Source: Ornithodoros turicata
Lineage: Eukaryota; Arthropoda; Arachnida; Ixodida; Argasidae
DNA: 64,000 bases
Assembly: GCF_037126465.1 (NCBI RefSeq)
Contig: NC_088201.1
Coordinates: 196,176,403 to 196,240,402, forward strand
Direction: 5' to 3'
Numbering within the stretch: position 1 is the stretch's first letter; every line of letters starts with the position of its first letter. Both the position numbers and the translations under genes were made by a program. The notes under the pieces were generated by a model. The model was not told the DNA's origin, made no database searches, and saw nothing but the letters and a program-made list of their open reading frames with translations. Below, one piece after another: positions 51,801 through 59,351 of the stretch.

Positions 51801-52585
51801 AAAGTATTATATTTGAAACACTCATTGTCTGGGCATTTTACATTTGTGAGTGTTTTCTTTCTTTTTTTCAATTCGGCGGGAATTACAGTATTACAGCCAA
51901 TCTTCTTTTTTTCAATCGCGCTTATATTCAATTCGATTTCGGATACGTCCCGAGAGACGTAACCGCTACCTTCACCCTGATAATTTTCAAGGTTGCATGC
52001 TAACTCGCTAATCATTTCATTTAGCGCAACCATTATATCCGCGAGACTATGAATTTGTCGCGACACGGCACTTAGAAAAGCAAAATGGCTACTCATCGAA
52101 TCGCCAACTTGCTTTACCATCAATACTTTCACACGCATATAAAATTTAAAAGGTATGGGATGTTGTTGTAATATGGAAACTATATCGTGCTGGTAATGTA
52201 CCAGGTATTCGAACGGATCCTCGACAAAGTCATCATACGGTGACGCGAACAGGACGTAACGTCCAAGGTACCCTTCAAAGGCCGCAGCGGTTTCAAAGAA
52301 CGGAAAGTATGGTACGCTAACACCAGGATGAGCCACCGAAACATGTTCCGCGAGATTGTTCACAACAGGCTCTGGGCTATCAGGATTTTGCACGGCATCT
52401 GCCGGCGTATTATCATCAAAAACTCCATCCATCAAAACCTGATCAAATTCTAATCCCCACTCTTCATCAAACAAAGCAGGATCTAAATTTGGAACATTAG
52501 CATCCTCCTCCATGCGACGAATTACCTCCTCAACGCAATCATACCCACAGATTCCACAGCGAGGCACTAGAAACAGACATTCCAT
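48878..52585 (-). CDS. protein-primed family B DNA polymerase
   Basis: This 1235 aa protein is the replicative polymerase of the element, of the protein-primed family B type shared by Polintons, adenoviruses and virophages. A C2H2-like finger (FCEKCTRGF...H...C) lies near residue 373. Exo I (LDTESVFD) is near 430, a Cys/His insert (VRHHDH..CNEC) near 530-550, Exo II (IHNLQYDISS) near 567 and Exo III (LECDVLLLLD) near 720. Polymerase motif A is DANSLYAG near 815, motif B is KLSCNALYG near 985 and motif C is MYSDTDSI near 1077. All catalytic Asp residues are present and the frame is intact. A 7-residue repeat (KTYGNDW twice, then KTY) sits near residue 275. The stop codon lies inside a strong donor site (GTAAGTAT), so splicing into the left TIR would change the last residues. 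The annotated ATG may be bypassed by an upstream intron (52,567-52,623). Confidence 0.95.
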   Translation of the reverse strand: MECLFLVPRCGICGYDCVEEVIRRMEEDANVPNLDPALFDEEWGLEFDQVLMDGVFDDNTPADAVQNPDSPEPVVNNLAEHVSVAHPGVSVPYFPFFETAAAFEGYLGRYVLFASPYDDFVEDPFEYLVHYQHDIVSILQQHPIPFKFYMRVKVLMVKQVGDSMSSHFAFLSAVSRQIHSLADIMVALNEMISELACNLENYQGEGSGYVSRDVSEIELNISAIEKKKIGCNTVIPAELKKRKKTLTNVKCPDNECFKYNTLALLHPQKTYGNDWKTYGNDWKTYRKYLVDLDSNPLARVKWWPDGPVSYSEIAEFEERNQIEVYVYSYQDGSIHTSRVPRHAFDDKVQLLEFDNHFLGIRNFNTLNGKKGRFFCEKCTRGFRTQENLVSHRRVCRNFEELLMEFPEPGKNVLKFNKFGHMFAFPYIIGLDTESVFDPNTNVKSAVQKHVMSSFCCILIRTYDSKILANEKYLGPDASRCVDCLLRFHNKVVDISRCPAPIKLTEEETRKHVTATHCEYCGVLFSVARKKVRHHDHSRESSVSNFLATICNECNISCSNHGKIPVLIHNLQYDISSLLHCFHALKWKCPPRLIATSSEKIRNFEYGNLIFRDTTQFLNSSLSCLVDSLKVSEGIEAFKCLQQVYGNDFARLTRKGVYPYSWIKSFQVYNEECLPAMDGFYDDLNGTHISEDDYAFARETYDHFDCKSLKDYTLIYLECDVLLLLDVMQHFRQLSMKTYGLEVLHFVSLPGFSWQAALKYTNAEIELLTDEDMYRTIESSIRGGICQQGLRYAAANNKYCANFDPEKPQSYISYWDANSLYAGCQTLPLPIGRFEWVPESEFSSLDIINHPQDADYGYIYVCDLVYPPELHQKTRYFPLAPMKQKVDESWLSEYQLALKDQLNYKPAAQGKLLLTCNDKTEYVVHYRLLSLYCKLGMWVSKIHRVLKFRQGTIFGPYIEMNIKRRIAAQTDFEKKILKLSCNALYGRTLLSPRRFRSIKIAFSKEEAQRYSSSNDCIRFEILSDNCVLYEMKKRKVKCSFPLQIGFCILDYSKLVMYEFVYCTLLEKLNCPITIMYSDTDSIIGVFHTSEYEEEIKKIADDHIDLSSYPIDHPLYSNKNKGALFHFKDETGGRIIEEVVALKAKMYSIRLSDDSQIARAKGVKKSIARKELHHDVYKDVLFNSVKVSHPQRTICSKRQCMYTVETTKLALMPYDDKRYLFNAIESYPYGSCEIGNE

Positions 52586-52623
52586 AAATTAAAATAAGAA
52601 CAATAAGCAAGAAGCAGACTTAC
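52567..52623 (-). other. candidate 57 nt intron at the polymerase 5' end
   Basis: On the minus strand a consensus donor (AAAA|GTAAGT, 52,623) and acceptor (CTGTTTCTAG, ending 52,567) bracket 57 nt that include the ATG at 52,585. Removing it would join an A to TGCC and create a new ATG at the junction, so translation would begin six codons further in. The residues lost are not conserved in any motif I recognise. The intron is a prediction; both splice forms could exist. Confidence 0.5.
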
Positions 52624-52841
52624 TTTTCAAAGATCTCGGCAGCACACCAAAACAATTTTTGGCAAAGGAAACAAGCACTGCAACCAGGGCAACAGAACTT
52701 GGTGGAAAAAACAAGCCATGGGTCACTATTTTATAGTAAATGTGGGCGGAACCGAAAATTGCATATAGAAAATCGTTAACCAATGACATACTAAGAAAAC
52801 CAATAGGCATCCTTTCCATCTCATTCTCTCCCAAATCAACG
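52624..52841. promoter_or_regulatory. divergent promoter region between polymerase and plus-strand spliced gene
   Basis: The polymerase reads left and the spliced gene reads right from this interval of about 220 bp. It contains TATTTTATAG-like AT-rich sequence on the plus strand near 52,727-52,737. No defined element is certain. Early genes in such elements are commonly driven from divergent promoters; that role here is inferred from layout. Confidence 0.4.
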
Positions 52842-53521
52842 ATGGAAACAGACGAGTGCTATTCACTCTCCCTGGAGGACTGTGAGTTTTTTACAGCTTT
52901 TCTCCTCTCTTTCCAGTAACTTAAGGAGATTTTTTTTTTAGATTATGAGTGTCTTCTGACAGGCGACTTGCCCATTGTGCAAACATTGAAGACACCACCC
53001 AGAAGTTTCTTTATACAAAATGGCAATCATCTGAGACAATGTCGATGCGGGGGATTGATTTCATCGAAATCGTCAGACTGGCTAGATCATAACATCAGAC
53101 CATTTCTCGGATGCCATCCCAACTCGGATTGAGTATGAACTCGGCAGAGAGATTTCACTTGACTATACAATGGATGATGTATAAAGACCTGATGAAATTA
53201 AACTCGTACTTGAATTGCAACGGACCTGAGAGTGACTTCACACTCATATTGCGATGTTTACCCTATCAACTCAAAACAAGACGCGGACAACTAAGGAAGA
53301 GACTACAAAAGTTTGTCGCCGTGAAATGTGACTTGTTAAGACGATACCGTGATGGTGAACAGATTTCACCGGCCATTATCAATGCCGGTTTGAGAAGACC
53401 AATCCTTCGGAATTATTACATTCATAATTCGCACTACATCGTCCAACGAAAAGAAGACGGATCTCGCAAGATAGTGAGTCTGGAGGATTATCTTCAAAGT
53501 GCTTGTACATTGAATAAATGA
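52842..53521 (+). pseudogene. spliced Polinton gene of unknown function, frame-damaged
   Basis: Exon 1 (52,842-52,881) starts METDEC and ends in phase 1 at a GTGAGT donor. A 60 nt intron ends with a T-rich acceptor at 52,941. Exon 2 then stays open with a Cys-containing block (QCRCGGLISS) to a stop at 53,130-53,132. The sequence goes on in two other frames: IEYELGREISLDYT (about 53,125-53,170), and the long final frame ending at 53,521, which includes DFTLILRCLP, KRLQKFVAVK and PAIINAGLRRPILRNYY. At least two frame changes are therefore needed. The poly(A) signal AATAAA overlaps the last codons and the stop. The end is 11 bp from the protease stop, tail to tail. I believe this is a conserved Polinton protein but know no function. 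Confidence 0.7.
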
Positions 53522-53532
53522 GAGAATTTTTC

Positions 53533-53967
53533 TTAAATGAGGTATTCCTCTTTAGTCATTTTTATTACCTTGAGATCGTTGTGTACAAGGTTATTGTCAA
53601 ATAATGACATAATGCTTTTGAGTGAATAATTCTTACAAAGACGGGAAGCAAATACGGAAACAAATAGGCCACAGTGGGAGCTGTAGAGACTCTGTATACA
53701 CTTGTCACAATATTCGTCAACAGGTAGATCTAGCAGTTCCTCTTCAATTGGTGGTAGACCAAAGCTGTCCACATAGATGAATCTATCATTTCGATCCATC
53801 ATGTACAACAACCAATGTTCTCCCGGGCCGTCGTGTGGATGCGTATTAATGACAATGAAACCTTCTTCTTGAAGTGGCGAAACTCTGTCGACAGCGTAGG
53901 TTCCTCGATACATTCTCACAGTTTGAGGGTTCATTGAAAACAATAATTCAAGATCTAGAACGTCCAT
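53533..53967 (-). CDS. adenain-like (Ulp1-type) cysteine protease
   Basis: A 144 aa protein with the catalytic layout of adenovirus maturation proteases. His51 lies in GEHWLLY, Asp67 in YVDSFG, Gln92 and Cys99 in QSLYSSHCG. The length is short but within the range seen for Polinton proteases. Its expected job is cutting of capsid precursor proteins during particle maturation. The ATG is 3 bp after the stop of the capsid-like downstream frame, so the two are probably on one transcript. The frame is intact. Confidence 0.9.
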   Translation of the reverse strand: MDVLDLELLFSMNPQTVRMYRGTYAVDRVSPLQEEGFIVINTHPHDGPGEHWLLYMMDRNDRFIYVDSFGLPPIEEELLDLPVDEYCDKCIQSLYSSHCGLFVSVFASRLCKNYSLKSIMSLFDNNLVHNDLKVIKMTKEEYLI

Positions 53968-53970
53968 GAT

Positions 53971-54327
53971 TTAATCCAAGTGAACTGCAAGGTCAGCATT
54001 GACTGTCAATATCTTGGGGCTCTCACTTATAAGTATAATCGACACAGCGTGAGGCAATGGTTTTGCAAATTTAAGTTCAATTCTACAATTTCCCTTACGT
54101 ATCGGATTAAAGTAGCCGCCAACGGACTCGTCTGCACTGAGGTTCCAATGCAATATGAATGAATTAGTTTTATAATTCTGATAACGCAGCTCGACGCTTC
54201 TATCATTCAGTTGAGATAGGAAATCATAATAGCTTCCTCTGCATAGGTCATTGTCCCAGTCGTATGAGAGTTGTTTTCGATGTCCGTCAATTGTTAGTGT
54301 TACTGAACTCACGTTGAAATGTTCAAA
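53971..54327 (-). pseudogene. capsid-like protein, C-terminal part in a shifted frame
   Basis: This frame carries the C-terminal end of the F54H12.2-like family. It starts with a PFNFEHFNV block, followed by a jelly-roll-like stretch with VTLTIDGHR, GGYFNP and a hydrophobic end. No ATG precedes the conserved block, and the block follows directly on the upstream segment with a frame offset. It is therefore the second half of the same gene. It is compact for the family's C-terminal half. It ends 3 bp before the protease start. Confidence 0.75.
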
Positions 54328-54338
54328 ATTGAAAGGAC

Positions 54339-55259
54339 TCAGGCGTCGGTCCGTGTCATAACCATTGAGATCCGATCTGGAATGCGATCGGTGTATAGAT
54401 TGTCGAAAATACCATCCACTGAGCCAGCAGTTATTGTCTTAATTTTGCTTTCTAAACCTCGCATAGTATAACACGCTGGATGTTTCTTCAGTATAGACTG
54501 GTGAGAGAGGAAAGTTGAGTTACTGACTTTGACTTTACGTAATGACAGTACTGCATTGTGTATCTTGATTTGATGTTGATGAGTTTCTCCTGGACCAGTC
54601 AATAAGCGATGCATGTCGCTGGCGTGCACAGCAGACACCCTAACATCCAATCCCGGTAATAATAGCTTAATTTGATCTGTCAAATCCGTATTAACACGCA
54701 TGACAACTTCAAATAGTTTGCCACCACTTGTTCTAGAAATGAGTGCTTTAGCAACATTCGAATTTGGATCGTTTGCGGCATGTTCACCTGAATCATAAAT
54801 ATACATTCCGCAATCATCTACCGTTTTCTGAAGATGCGTGTTGGTGTGGAGCAAAGTATCAAGCATACATCGGTAGGAATTCAAACAATTTGATGATACC
54901 AATCGCTGATTGATATACACATTAATATACTTAAACATTGCAGCTCCCAAGTTATTCACGGGGAATACAACATCGTTGACTACACCATCCGCCGTTCTTG
55001 TATACGGATCACTCCCATCGCTTCTCAATATCTGCATAGTTAGTTTAATGTACATACTAGAAACATCGAGATAGAGATCGGATAAGTTGCTTATATTCCA
55101 TTCAATCGTAGATTCACCGCCTGTAATTGTTGATACAGGGTAGAATAATTGATTCTCGCATGATTCTATAGAAATTTGAGTGGGTGGGATTTGAAAAAGC
55201 TCACACTCCCCCTTCAAAACCAATTCGGACTGGGCGTGGACTACGTTGACCAGTGACAT
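54339..55259 (-). pseudogene. capsid-like protein (F54H12.2-like family; candidate major capsid), N-terminal part
   Basis: This 306 aa frame begins at the ATG at 55,259; an apparent longer frame uses a TTG. It shows the family's opening block (ELFQIPPTQISIES), the LYLDVSSMYIKLTM strand block, VNNLGAAMFKYINVYINQRLV, and a late block HNAVLSLRKVKVSNSTFLSHQSILKK. Proteins of this type are widespread in invertebrate Polintons and are often named uncharacterized protein F54H12.2. I take them to be capsid proteins, probably the double-jelly-roll type, from their layout and context. A TGA at 54,339 ends this frame just where the family's second half begins in another frame. The break looks like a single small indel; a sequencing error or programmed shift cannot be excluded. 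Confidence 0.75.
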
Positions 55260-55277
55260 GTTTGCGACTGAATACAA

Positions 55278-55815
55278 TTGTCACCCTCTCCCATGTTTTA
55301 TTTTTTAGGATTGTTTACCTGTAGCCCCTTTTTCCCACCCCTCCACTTCTTTCAAGTTGGAAGACAGTGTGTCGCTTCTAAGAAGAAATGAATCGTTTCG
55401 CAGCTCTTTCTAAGCATCTTCCCATGACGTATGGTAACGAGTACAAAATCCGATCCCGTGTCGAGACCTCCGGCGTCGTTTCGCGACTCTTCCTAAGCAG
55501 CTTTTTATCGCATCTTCCCACAACCTATGGTAACGAGTACGAAATGCGATCCCGTGTCGAGACCGCCGATACGCACCACTTCTAACGGTTTTCTTTCAAA
55601 TTGGACAACTCCGTATCGATGCGCCGGTTCTAACGGCTTTTTTTTTTTTACTTACCCCCACCACAATCCGTTATCGTCGCGACCTCCCATGTCGATGCGC
55701 CGGTTCTAATACCTTTTTTTAGTGGACAGTCGCACTTATCTCCACCACAATCTTGCCTTATTTCCCACATTTTTACTATCCAGTCAGACAAACGGACGCC
55801 AGCGTTGACGAAAAT
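55278..55815. other. internal non-coding spacer with degenerate direct repeats
   Basis: This is the only large gap in the minus-strand gene block. Two copies of a roughly 50 bp unit (containing GGTAACGAGTAC and CGATCCCGTGTCGAGACC) start near 55,434 and 55,530. Three to four copies of a second unit (CGATGCGCCGGTTCTAA) occur at about 55,575-55,710, each followed by a T-rich run. There is no conserved frame. It lies directly upstream of the capsid-like gene, so it may hold that gene's promoter or leader, or be a replication or packaging site. Confidence 0.6.
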
Positions 55816-55817
55816 AT

Positions 55818-56165
55818 TTATTCCTCACTCCAATTGGGTTGCTTGTCAAAGACGTCTTTTCTTCTTCTTTTCCTACGTCTGCCACCGCCGCCAGCAAAAT
55901 CTTTTAACACTTGCGACTTAAGCTCGGATGCACTGTTTCTAATGGCTTCTTTCAGATGTTGACCATCTGATAGTTTTCGTGCCAGGTTTTTTGCTGCATT
56001 CATTGCAGTCTTAGTAACGTATGGATGTGCTCGTCGCAGGAGTGGTAATGCAAACTTGCGCAATGATTTAAAGAATCCACTGCCCCTCTGGAACATCGGA
56101 CCTGAGTACGGCATAATGTCCAGTCCGTGACCGTAGTGGATTTCCGGGATTTCTTTAAGATACAT
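55818..56165 (-). CDS. small basic virion core-like protein (pX/pVI-like)
   Basis: A 115 aa protein with a Gly-rich N-terminus (RGSGFFKSLRKFALPLLRRA), an alanine/lysine-rich helix and a basic tail GGGGRRRKRRRKD that resembles a nuclear localisation and DNA-binding signal. Such GSGFF...LLRR proteins followed by a Gly-Arg tail are found in many Polintons and adintoviruses, and are compared to adenovirus core or membrane-lytic minor proteins. That role is inferred. The AATAAA signal overlaps its stop codon. The ATG overlaps the end of the preceding gene by 11 bp. Confidence 0.75.
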   Translation of the reverse strand: MYLKEIPEIHYGHGLDIMPYSGPMFQRGSGFFKSLRKFALPLLRRAHPYVTKTAMNAAKNLARKLSDGQHLKEAIRNSASELKSQVLKDFAGGGGRRRKRRRKDVFDKQPNWSEE

Positions 56166-57483
56166 GTCTAAAATGTAGAGCTAGAGCTGTTTTGCCCGGT
56201 CCTTTGAAGTGGAGAGGTCGACCAGAGTCGTCACACAACTTAATTGAAATGAAATTTATTTCATTATGCAATAGCTTAAAATATTGTATGTTTTGGAAAG
56301 CATAATGAATGCTACTGTCTTCCTTTGCAGAGTATGGAACTAATTTTAATATGGGAAACTTCTTTGCACCCAAGTGCGATGATTCGATAATATCACAATA
56401 AACTATAAAATGATGGAATAATGGTGTAAGTCTGAGGTGTGTGTTTCCAATTGTACTGTTCGCAAAAGTTGTAATTGGTGCAAAACCTAGCATATTAGAG
56501 AGGTATTCTGATAGATGAATAGTAACACCGTGAATTGGGTTGATAGTGCAGAGCTTTCTCTCGTTACTATATGTGAGTAGAGCTTTGCCTTCTAATTGAT
56601 TGTTGATTGTATGTAGCAGTAATTTCGGAGTTTCATAATGATCTGGTGGAATAGTTATTCTTTTTGTAACAAGTACTTCTTTCTCTATAATCAGGTCATA
56701 AGTGCGTTCAAATGGATCTCCATAGTAGTAGGCTGTATCATCTTTTGTATTAAAATTATTTAATCTGAGGAGATTCTTGAGCTGTTCTGGAATAGCAAAG
56801 AGACTGTGTAATGGCTGTGTCAATCTATAACTATTCTCCCGGAATGTTACATTTGCTTCAATTTTGTGTGTTTTAAAAAAGCGATTTAATGTTGTCTTGA
56901 TAGAACAACCTGGAATGAATGCGATCAAGCCATTTGAAGTAAGAATAGAAATTTCTTCTAGTATGCATAGCTGTGAAGCGTATTCCTCTCGAAGGAATGT
57001 GTCCTGACGAGGCACCTTAGAACCTACCACAGTATTGCCTTGAATGGTTGACACTCCAATAGTCTCTTGCAAGTTGTCATCTATAAATTTAATTGACCGA
57101 ACAGAATGTGGTAAACGGAATACATATCTCCCTTCAATATAATTGATAGAACTGTTCAAGTCTTTGAAAAGCTCTAGAAGGGCCATTTCGATAGTTTTTT
57201 TAACGATAATAGTCTTGCGAACCTCTGCAAATTCTTTGTAATCAACCTGCATGACGCCATCATCACTCCGCGGTATATTGTAGAATAGATTACAGATCGA
57301 TAGTTCTTGTAATCCAACTTCATACTTTCCACTCAGTTGTAGGGGTGCATTCAAAGCAATTGTAAAGTTGTCCAGTGTATTTGTTGGATATAATTCGGTA
57401 CAATCATTGGACAGGAGGTACATATAAAACTCAGAGCCTGGCAACATCGTGCACTGGAACCCACGAATTAAATGAATCGTCAT
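56155..57483 (-). CDS. probable structural protein, 442 aa (candidate penton/minor capsid)
   Basis: The N-terminal block FYMYLLSNDCTELYPTNTLDNFTIAL followed by LQLSGKYEVGLQEL is typical of a protein family found beside F54H12.2-like proteins in invertebrate Polintons. Family members typically open with YxxLxSNxS.xxxPxNTxxxFTxxL and WEVGLxE. The protein is intact, rich in predicted beta-strand sequence and without membrane segments. By neighbourhood it should be a virion component. Whether it is the penton-like or another capsid protein cannot be decided from sequence alone. Its ATG lies 53 bp inside the integrase gene, in another frame. Confidence 0.7.
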   Translation of the reverse strand: MTIHLIRGFQCTMLPGSEFYMYLLSNDCTELYPTNTLDNFTIALNAPLQLSGKYEVGLQELSICNLFYNIPRSDDGVMQVDYKEFAEVRKTIIVKKTIEMALLELFKDLNSSINYIEGRYVFRLPHSVRSIKFIDDNLQETIGVSTIQGNTVVGSKVPRQDTFLREEYASQLCILEEISILTSNGLIAFIPGCSIKTTLNRFFKTHKIEANVTFRENSYRLTQPLHSLFAIPEQLKNLLRLNNFNTKDDTAYYYGDPFERTYDLIIEKEVLVTKRITIPPDHYETPKLLLHTINNQLEGKALLTYSNERKLCTINPIHGVTIHLSEYLSNMLGFAPITTFANSTIGNTHLRLTPLFHHFIVYCDIIESSHLGAKKFPILKLVPYSAKEDSSIHYAFQNIQYFKLLHNEINFISIKLCDDSGRPLHFKGPGKTALALHFRHVS

Positions 57484-58462
57484 AACCAGCCCACTTCACT
57501 TTATAATGAGTGACTCCATCAATTTTCTTACTGGATATAATTTTTGCAATTGGATATGGGTCATCAGGCTCTTTAATAACGCGTTGCAATTCGTTTGCAT
57601 AATATGTGCCCTCTTCTTCTACACCATCTGGGCCTGCAATGTAAAAGACAGGTGGATCTGTTTTCTTATACCTCGAAATTGTATAGATAACGTGAGACCA
57701 GTGTCCTGTGTACCCCTTGTCAAATATTGATCGATTCAATAGAACACGAACTTGCTGGCCAATTTCGAATGGTATTGTGATGTCATCATCTTTTTTACTG
57801 TTTAGTCTATTGAAGAGTTCAACTTCGTTGCTTTCATTCACTTCATTCGGTGCCATTTTAATAGTTCTATGGTAAGAATTGTTATAATCTTCTATAATCT
57901 TTGGAAGAATTTTAAGGTACTTGTGATGTCCTTTACTGCGGAAATAGCGGAATAGGCGGCCTTTAATAGTTCTAATGGCGCGTTCAGCTAGACAAGATTT
58001 AGTAATTGAAAAAGAATGATAGAGGGTTATAGCATGTCGCCTACACCAAGCCTGCACATGTTTGTTGAAGAACTCAGACCCCTGATCTACTTGGATTAGC
58101 CTGGGGGTTTTCCCTCTCTGTCGATATATCTTCATAAATCCTTTCTTCACATCTTCACCTCGCTTGGTCTTGAGAGGTGTGGCCATGACTTGCCTCGACA
58201 AACAGTCTATCACAAGCAGTATGTATGAGAATCCTTTATTGTATTTCTTGTATTGGATGAATGAAATGAGGTCTGCTTGATGTAGGTCATTCAGGTGGAG
58301 TGAGATGACTTTCCTTCTCTTAAATCTTCGTCTTGCATCTTTGTGGAGAGTATAGACGTCATCGCGTTGTAATTCTTGTAGTGCTTCTTTCCTTGTGATT
58401 TTCCGTGCCTTTTGATAACGTTTGACCCCTCCGAGCCCGCCGTCAGGTGATCTGTAGCTCAT
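57431..58462 (-). CDS. retroviral-type integrase with C-terminal chromodomain
   Basis: A 343 aa DDE integrase. Catalytic residues visible are Asp64 in HQADLISF, Asp126 in IQVDQGSEFF and Glu160 in CLAERAIRTIKGRL, with 33 residues between the last two. An N-terminal basic region precedes the core. Residues 298-338 (YPIAKIISSKKIDGVTHYKVKWAGYDDSFNSWVP region) form a chromodomain, usual for Polinton integrases and thought to guide target choice. It would join the element to host DNA with a 6 bp duplication, which is seen. Its start overlaps the stop of the preceding gene as ATGA. Confidence 0.95.
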   Translation of the reverse strand: MSYRSPDGGLGGVKRYQKARKITRKEALQELQRDDVYTLHKDARRRFKRRKVISLHLNDLHQADLISFIQYKKYNKGFSYILLVIDCLSRQVMATPLKTKRGEDVKKGFMKIYRQRGKTPRLIQVDQGSEFFNKHVQAWCRRHAITLYHSFSITKSCLAERAIRTIKGRLFRYFRSKGHHKYLKILPKIIEDYNNSYHRTIKMAPNEVNESNEVELFNRLNSKKDDDITIPFEIGQQVRVLLNRSIFDKGYTGHWSHVIYTISRYKKTDPPVFYIAGPDGVEEEGTYYANELQRVIKEPDDPYPIAKIISSKKIDGVTHYKVKWAGYDDSFNSWVPVHDVARL

Positions 58463-58983
58463 TCTTCTGAGAAATATTCTTCATCCGAAGATGAAATCAA
58501 CTTTGTTCTTTGCGGCGACTTGTAGGTCTCCCACAATATTTTCTTCTTTGATTTTCTTTTCTGTCTGATCTTGTGTGATGGTAGAAGTTTTGACACCTTT
58601 AGAAACCAAGCGGGCCTCACTCGTTTATGACCGGATAGGTACAAGACCAATTCCATTATACTAGAGCCCTGAATGGTTTTGTTGTTATGAATGATTTCTC
58701 CTTTTTCATTCCATGACAAACTCCTCGGTATCGCTGACACTATGCGCCTAACTTTTTTAATATTTATATTATCTGGTAGAGCGTCATAATCGAACTTTCT
58801 GCTAATACTTTCCTCCATTTGTAATGGTTTTATTATTGGCGGATCTGATTCTATTGTCGGTTTCAATTGATTTTTTATAGTGTAGTACATAGCTGTTAGC
58901 ATACGCTTTACCTTTACATCTTCACTTTCATTAGATTTCAAAATAGTGTCCACTGGATTTAATACCTCGATTTTTGTTGCCAT
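58459..58983 (-). CDS. conserved Polinton protein of unknown function, 174 aa
   Basis: I start it at the ATG at 58,983; a frame two codons longer uses TTG. The central block IPRSLSWNEKGEIIHN then IQGSSIMELVLYLS and AWFLKVSKLL matches a family common in invertebrate Polintons (pattern xGE...I.GSxIxDLV...PxGxxxFxxxL). The C-terminus is Lys-rich then acidic (SSSDEEYFSEE). Function is unknown. It sits between two small genes with overlaps of a few bases, so it is probably on the same transcript. Confidence 0.75.
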   Translation of the reverse strand: MATKIEVLNPVDTILKSNESEDVKVKRMLTAMYYTIKNQLKPTIESDPPIIKPLQMEESISRKFDYDALPDNINIKKVRRIVSAIPRSLSWNEKGEIIHNNKTIQGSSIMELVLYLSGHKRVRPAWFLKVSKLLPSHKIRQKRKSKKKILWETYKSPQRTKLISSSDEEYFSEE

Positions 58984-58985
58984 TT

Positions 58986-59351
58986 TCAAACACCAGCTAC
59001 CTTAGCTATAGCCCGCCCTGCTACACCACCTAATATACTAGTCAAGCCTGTCAGTAATAGTGGGAGTAATGGGACCAAACCTCCTCGTTGTCGATATAAA
59101 AACTTTTGTAGCTTCTTCGGTGATTTGTGCAATGTTTTATATGCGATGTATCGAATTGTAGCTTTATATTTCTTTAAATCTTTGTATAGTTTCGGTGAAA
59201 GTTTAACATTACCATTCAATATATTCTTGCAAACTTCGGAAAGAGCTTCAATGCTGTGCGGAGGAGCCTCCTTCAATATGTTTTCCCGCTCTTTTGGAGT
59301 GCAGGTTGCAAGCACTTTAAGGAAAGTTAAATGGTGACGTAGACTTTTCAT
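58986..59351 (-). CDS. conserved small Polinton protein with hydrophobic C-terminus, 121 aa
   Basis: The block CKNILNGNVKLSPKLYKDLKKYK then ILYRQRGG-type sequence, ending in a hydrophobic stretch LVPLLPLLLTGLTSILGG, fits a family very frequent in invertebrate Polintons (NVLxGNxxLsxxxKrkLrrxkxxLrxL...qGGxllpxLl). The C-terminal hydrophobic end could be a membrane anchor or amphipathic insertion peptide; it may be a minor virion protein. The ATG overlaps the ATPase stop as ATGA, and its own stop is 2 bp before the next ATG. Confidence 0.75.
   Translation of the reverse strand: MKSLRHHLTFLKVLATCTPKERENILKEAPPHSIEALSEVCKNILNGNVKLSPKLYKDLKKYKATIRYIAYKTLHKSPKKLQKFLYRQRGGLVPLLPLLLTGLTSILGGVAGRAIAKVAGV

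Noticed and set aside
55388..55709. Frames in the Polinton spacer
   Set aside because: They follow the direct repeats, have no start context on the coding strand of the neighbours and no motif.
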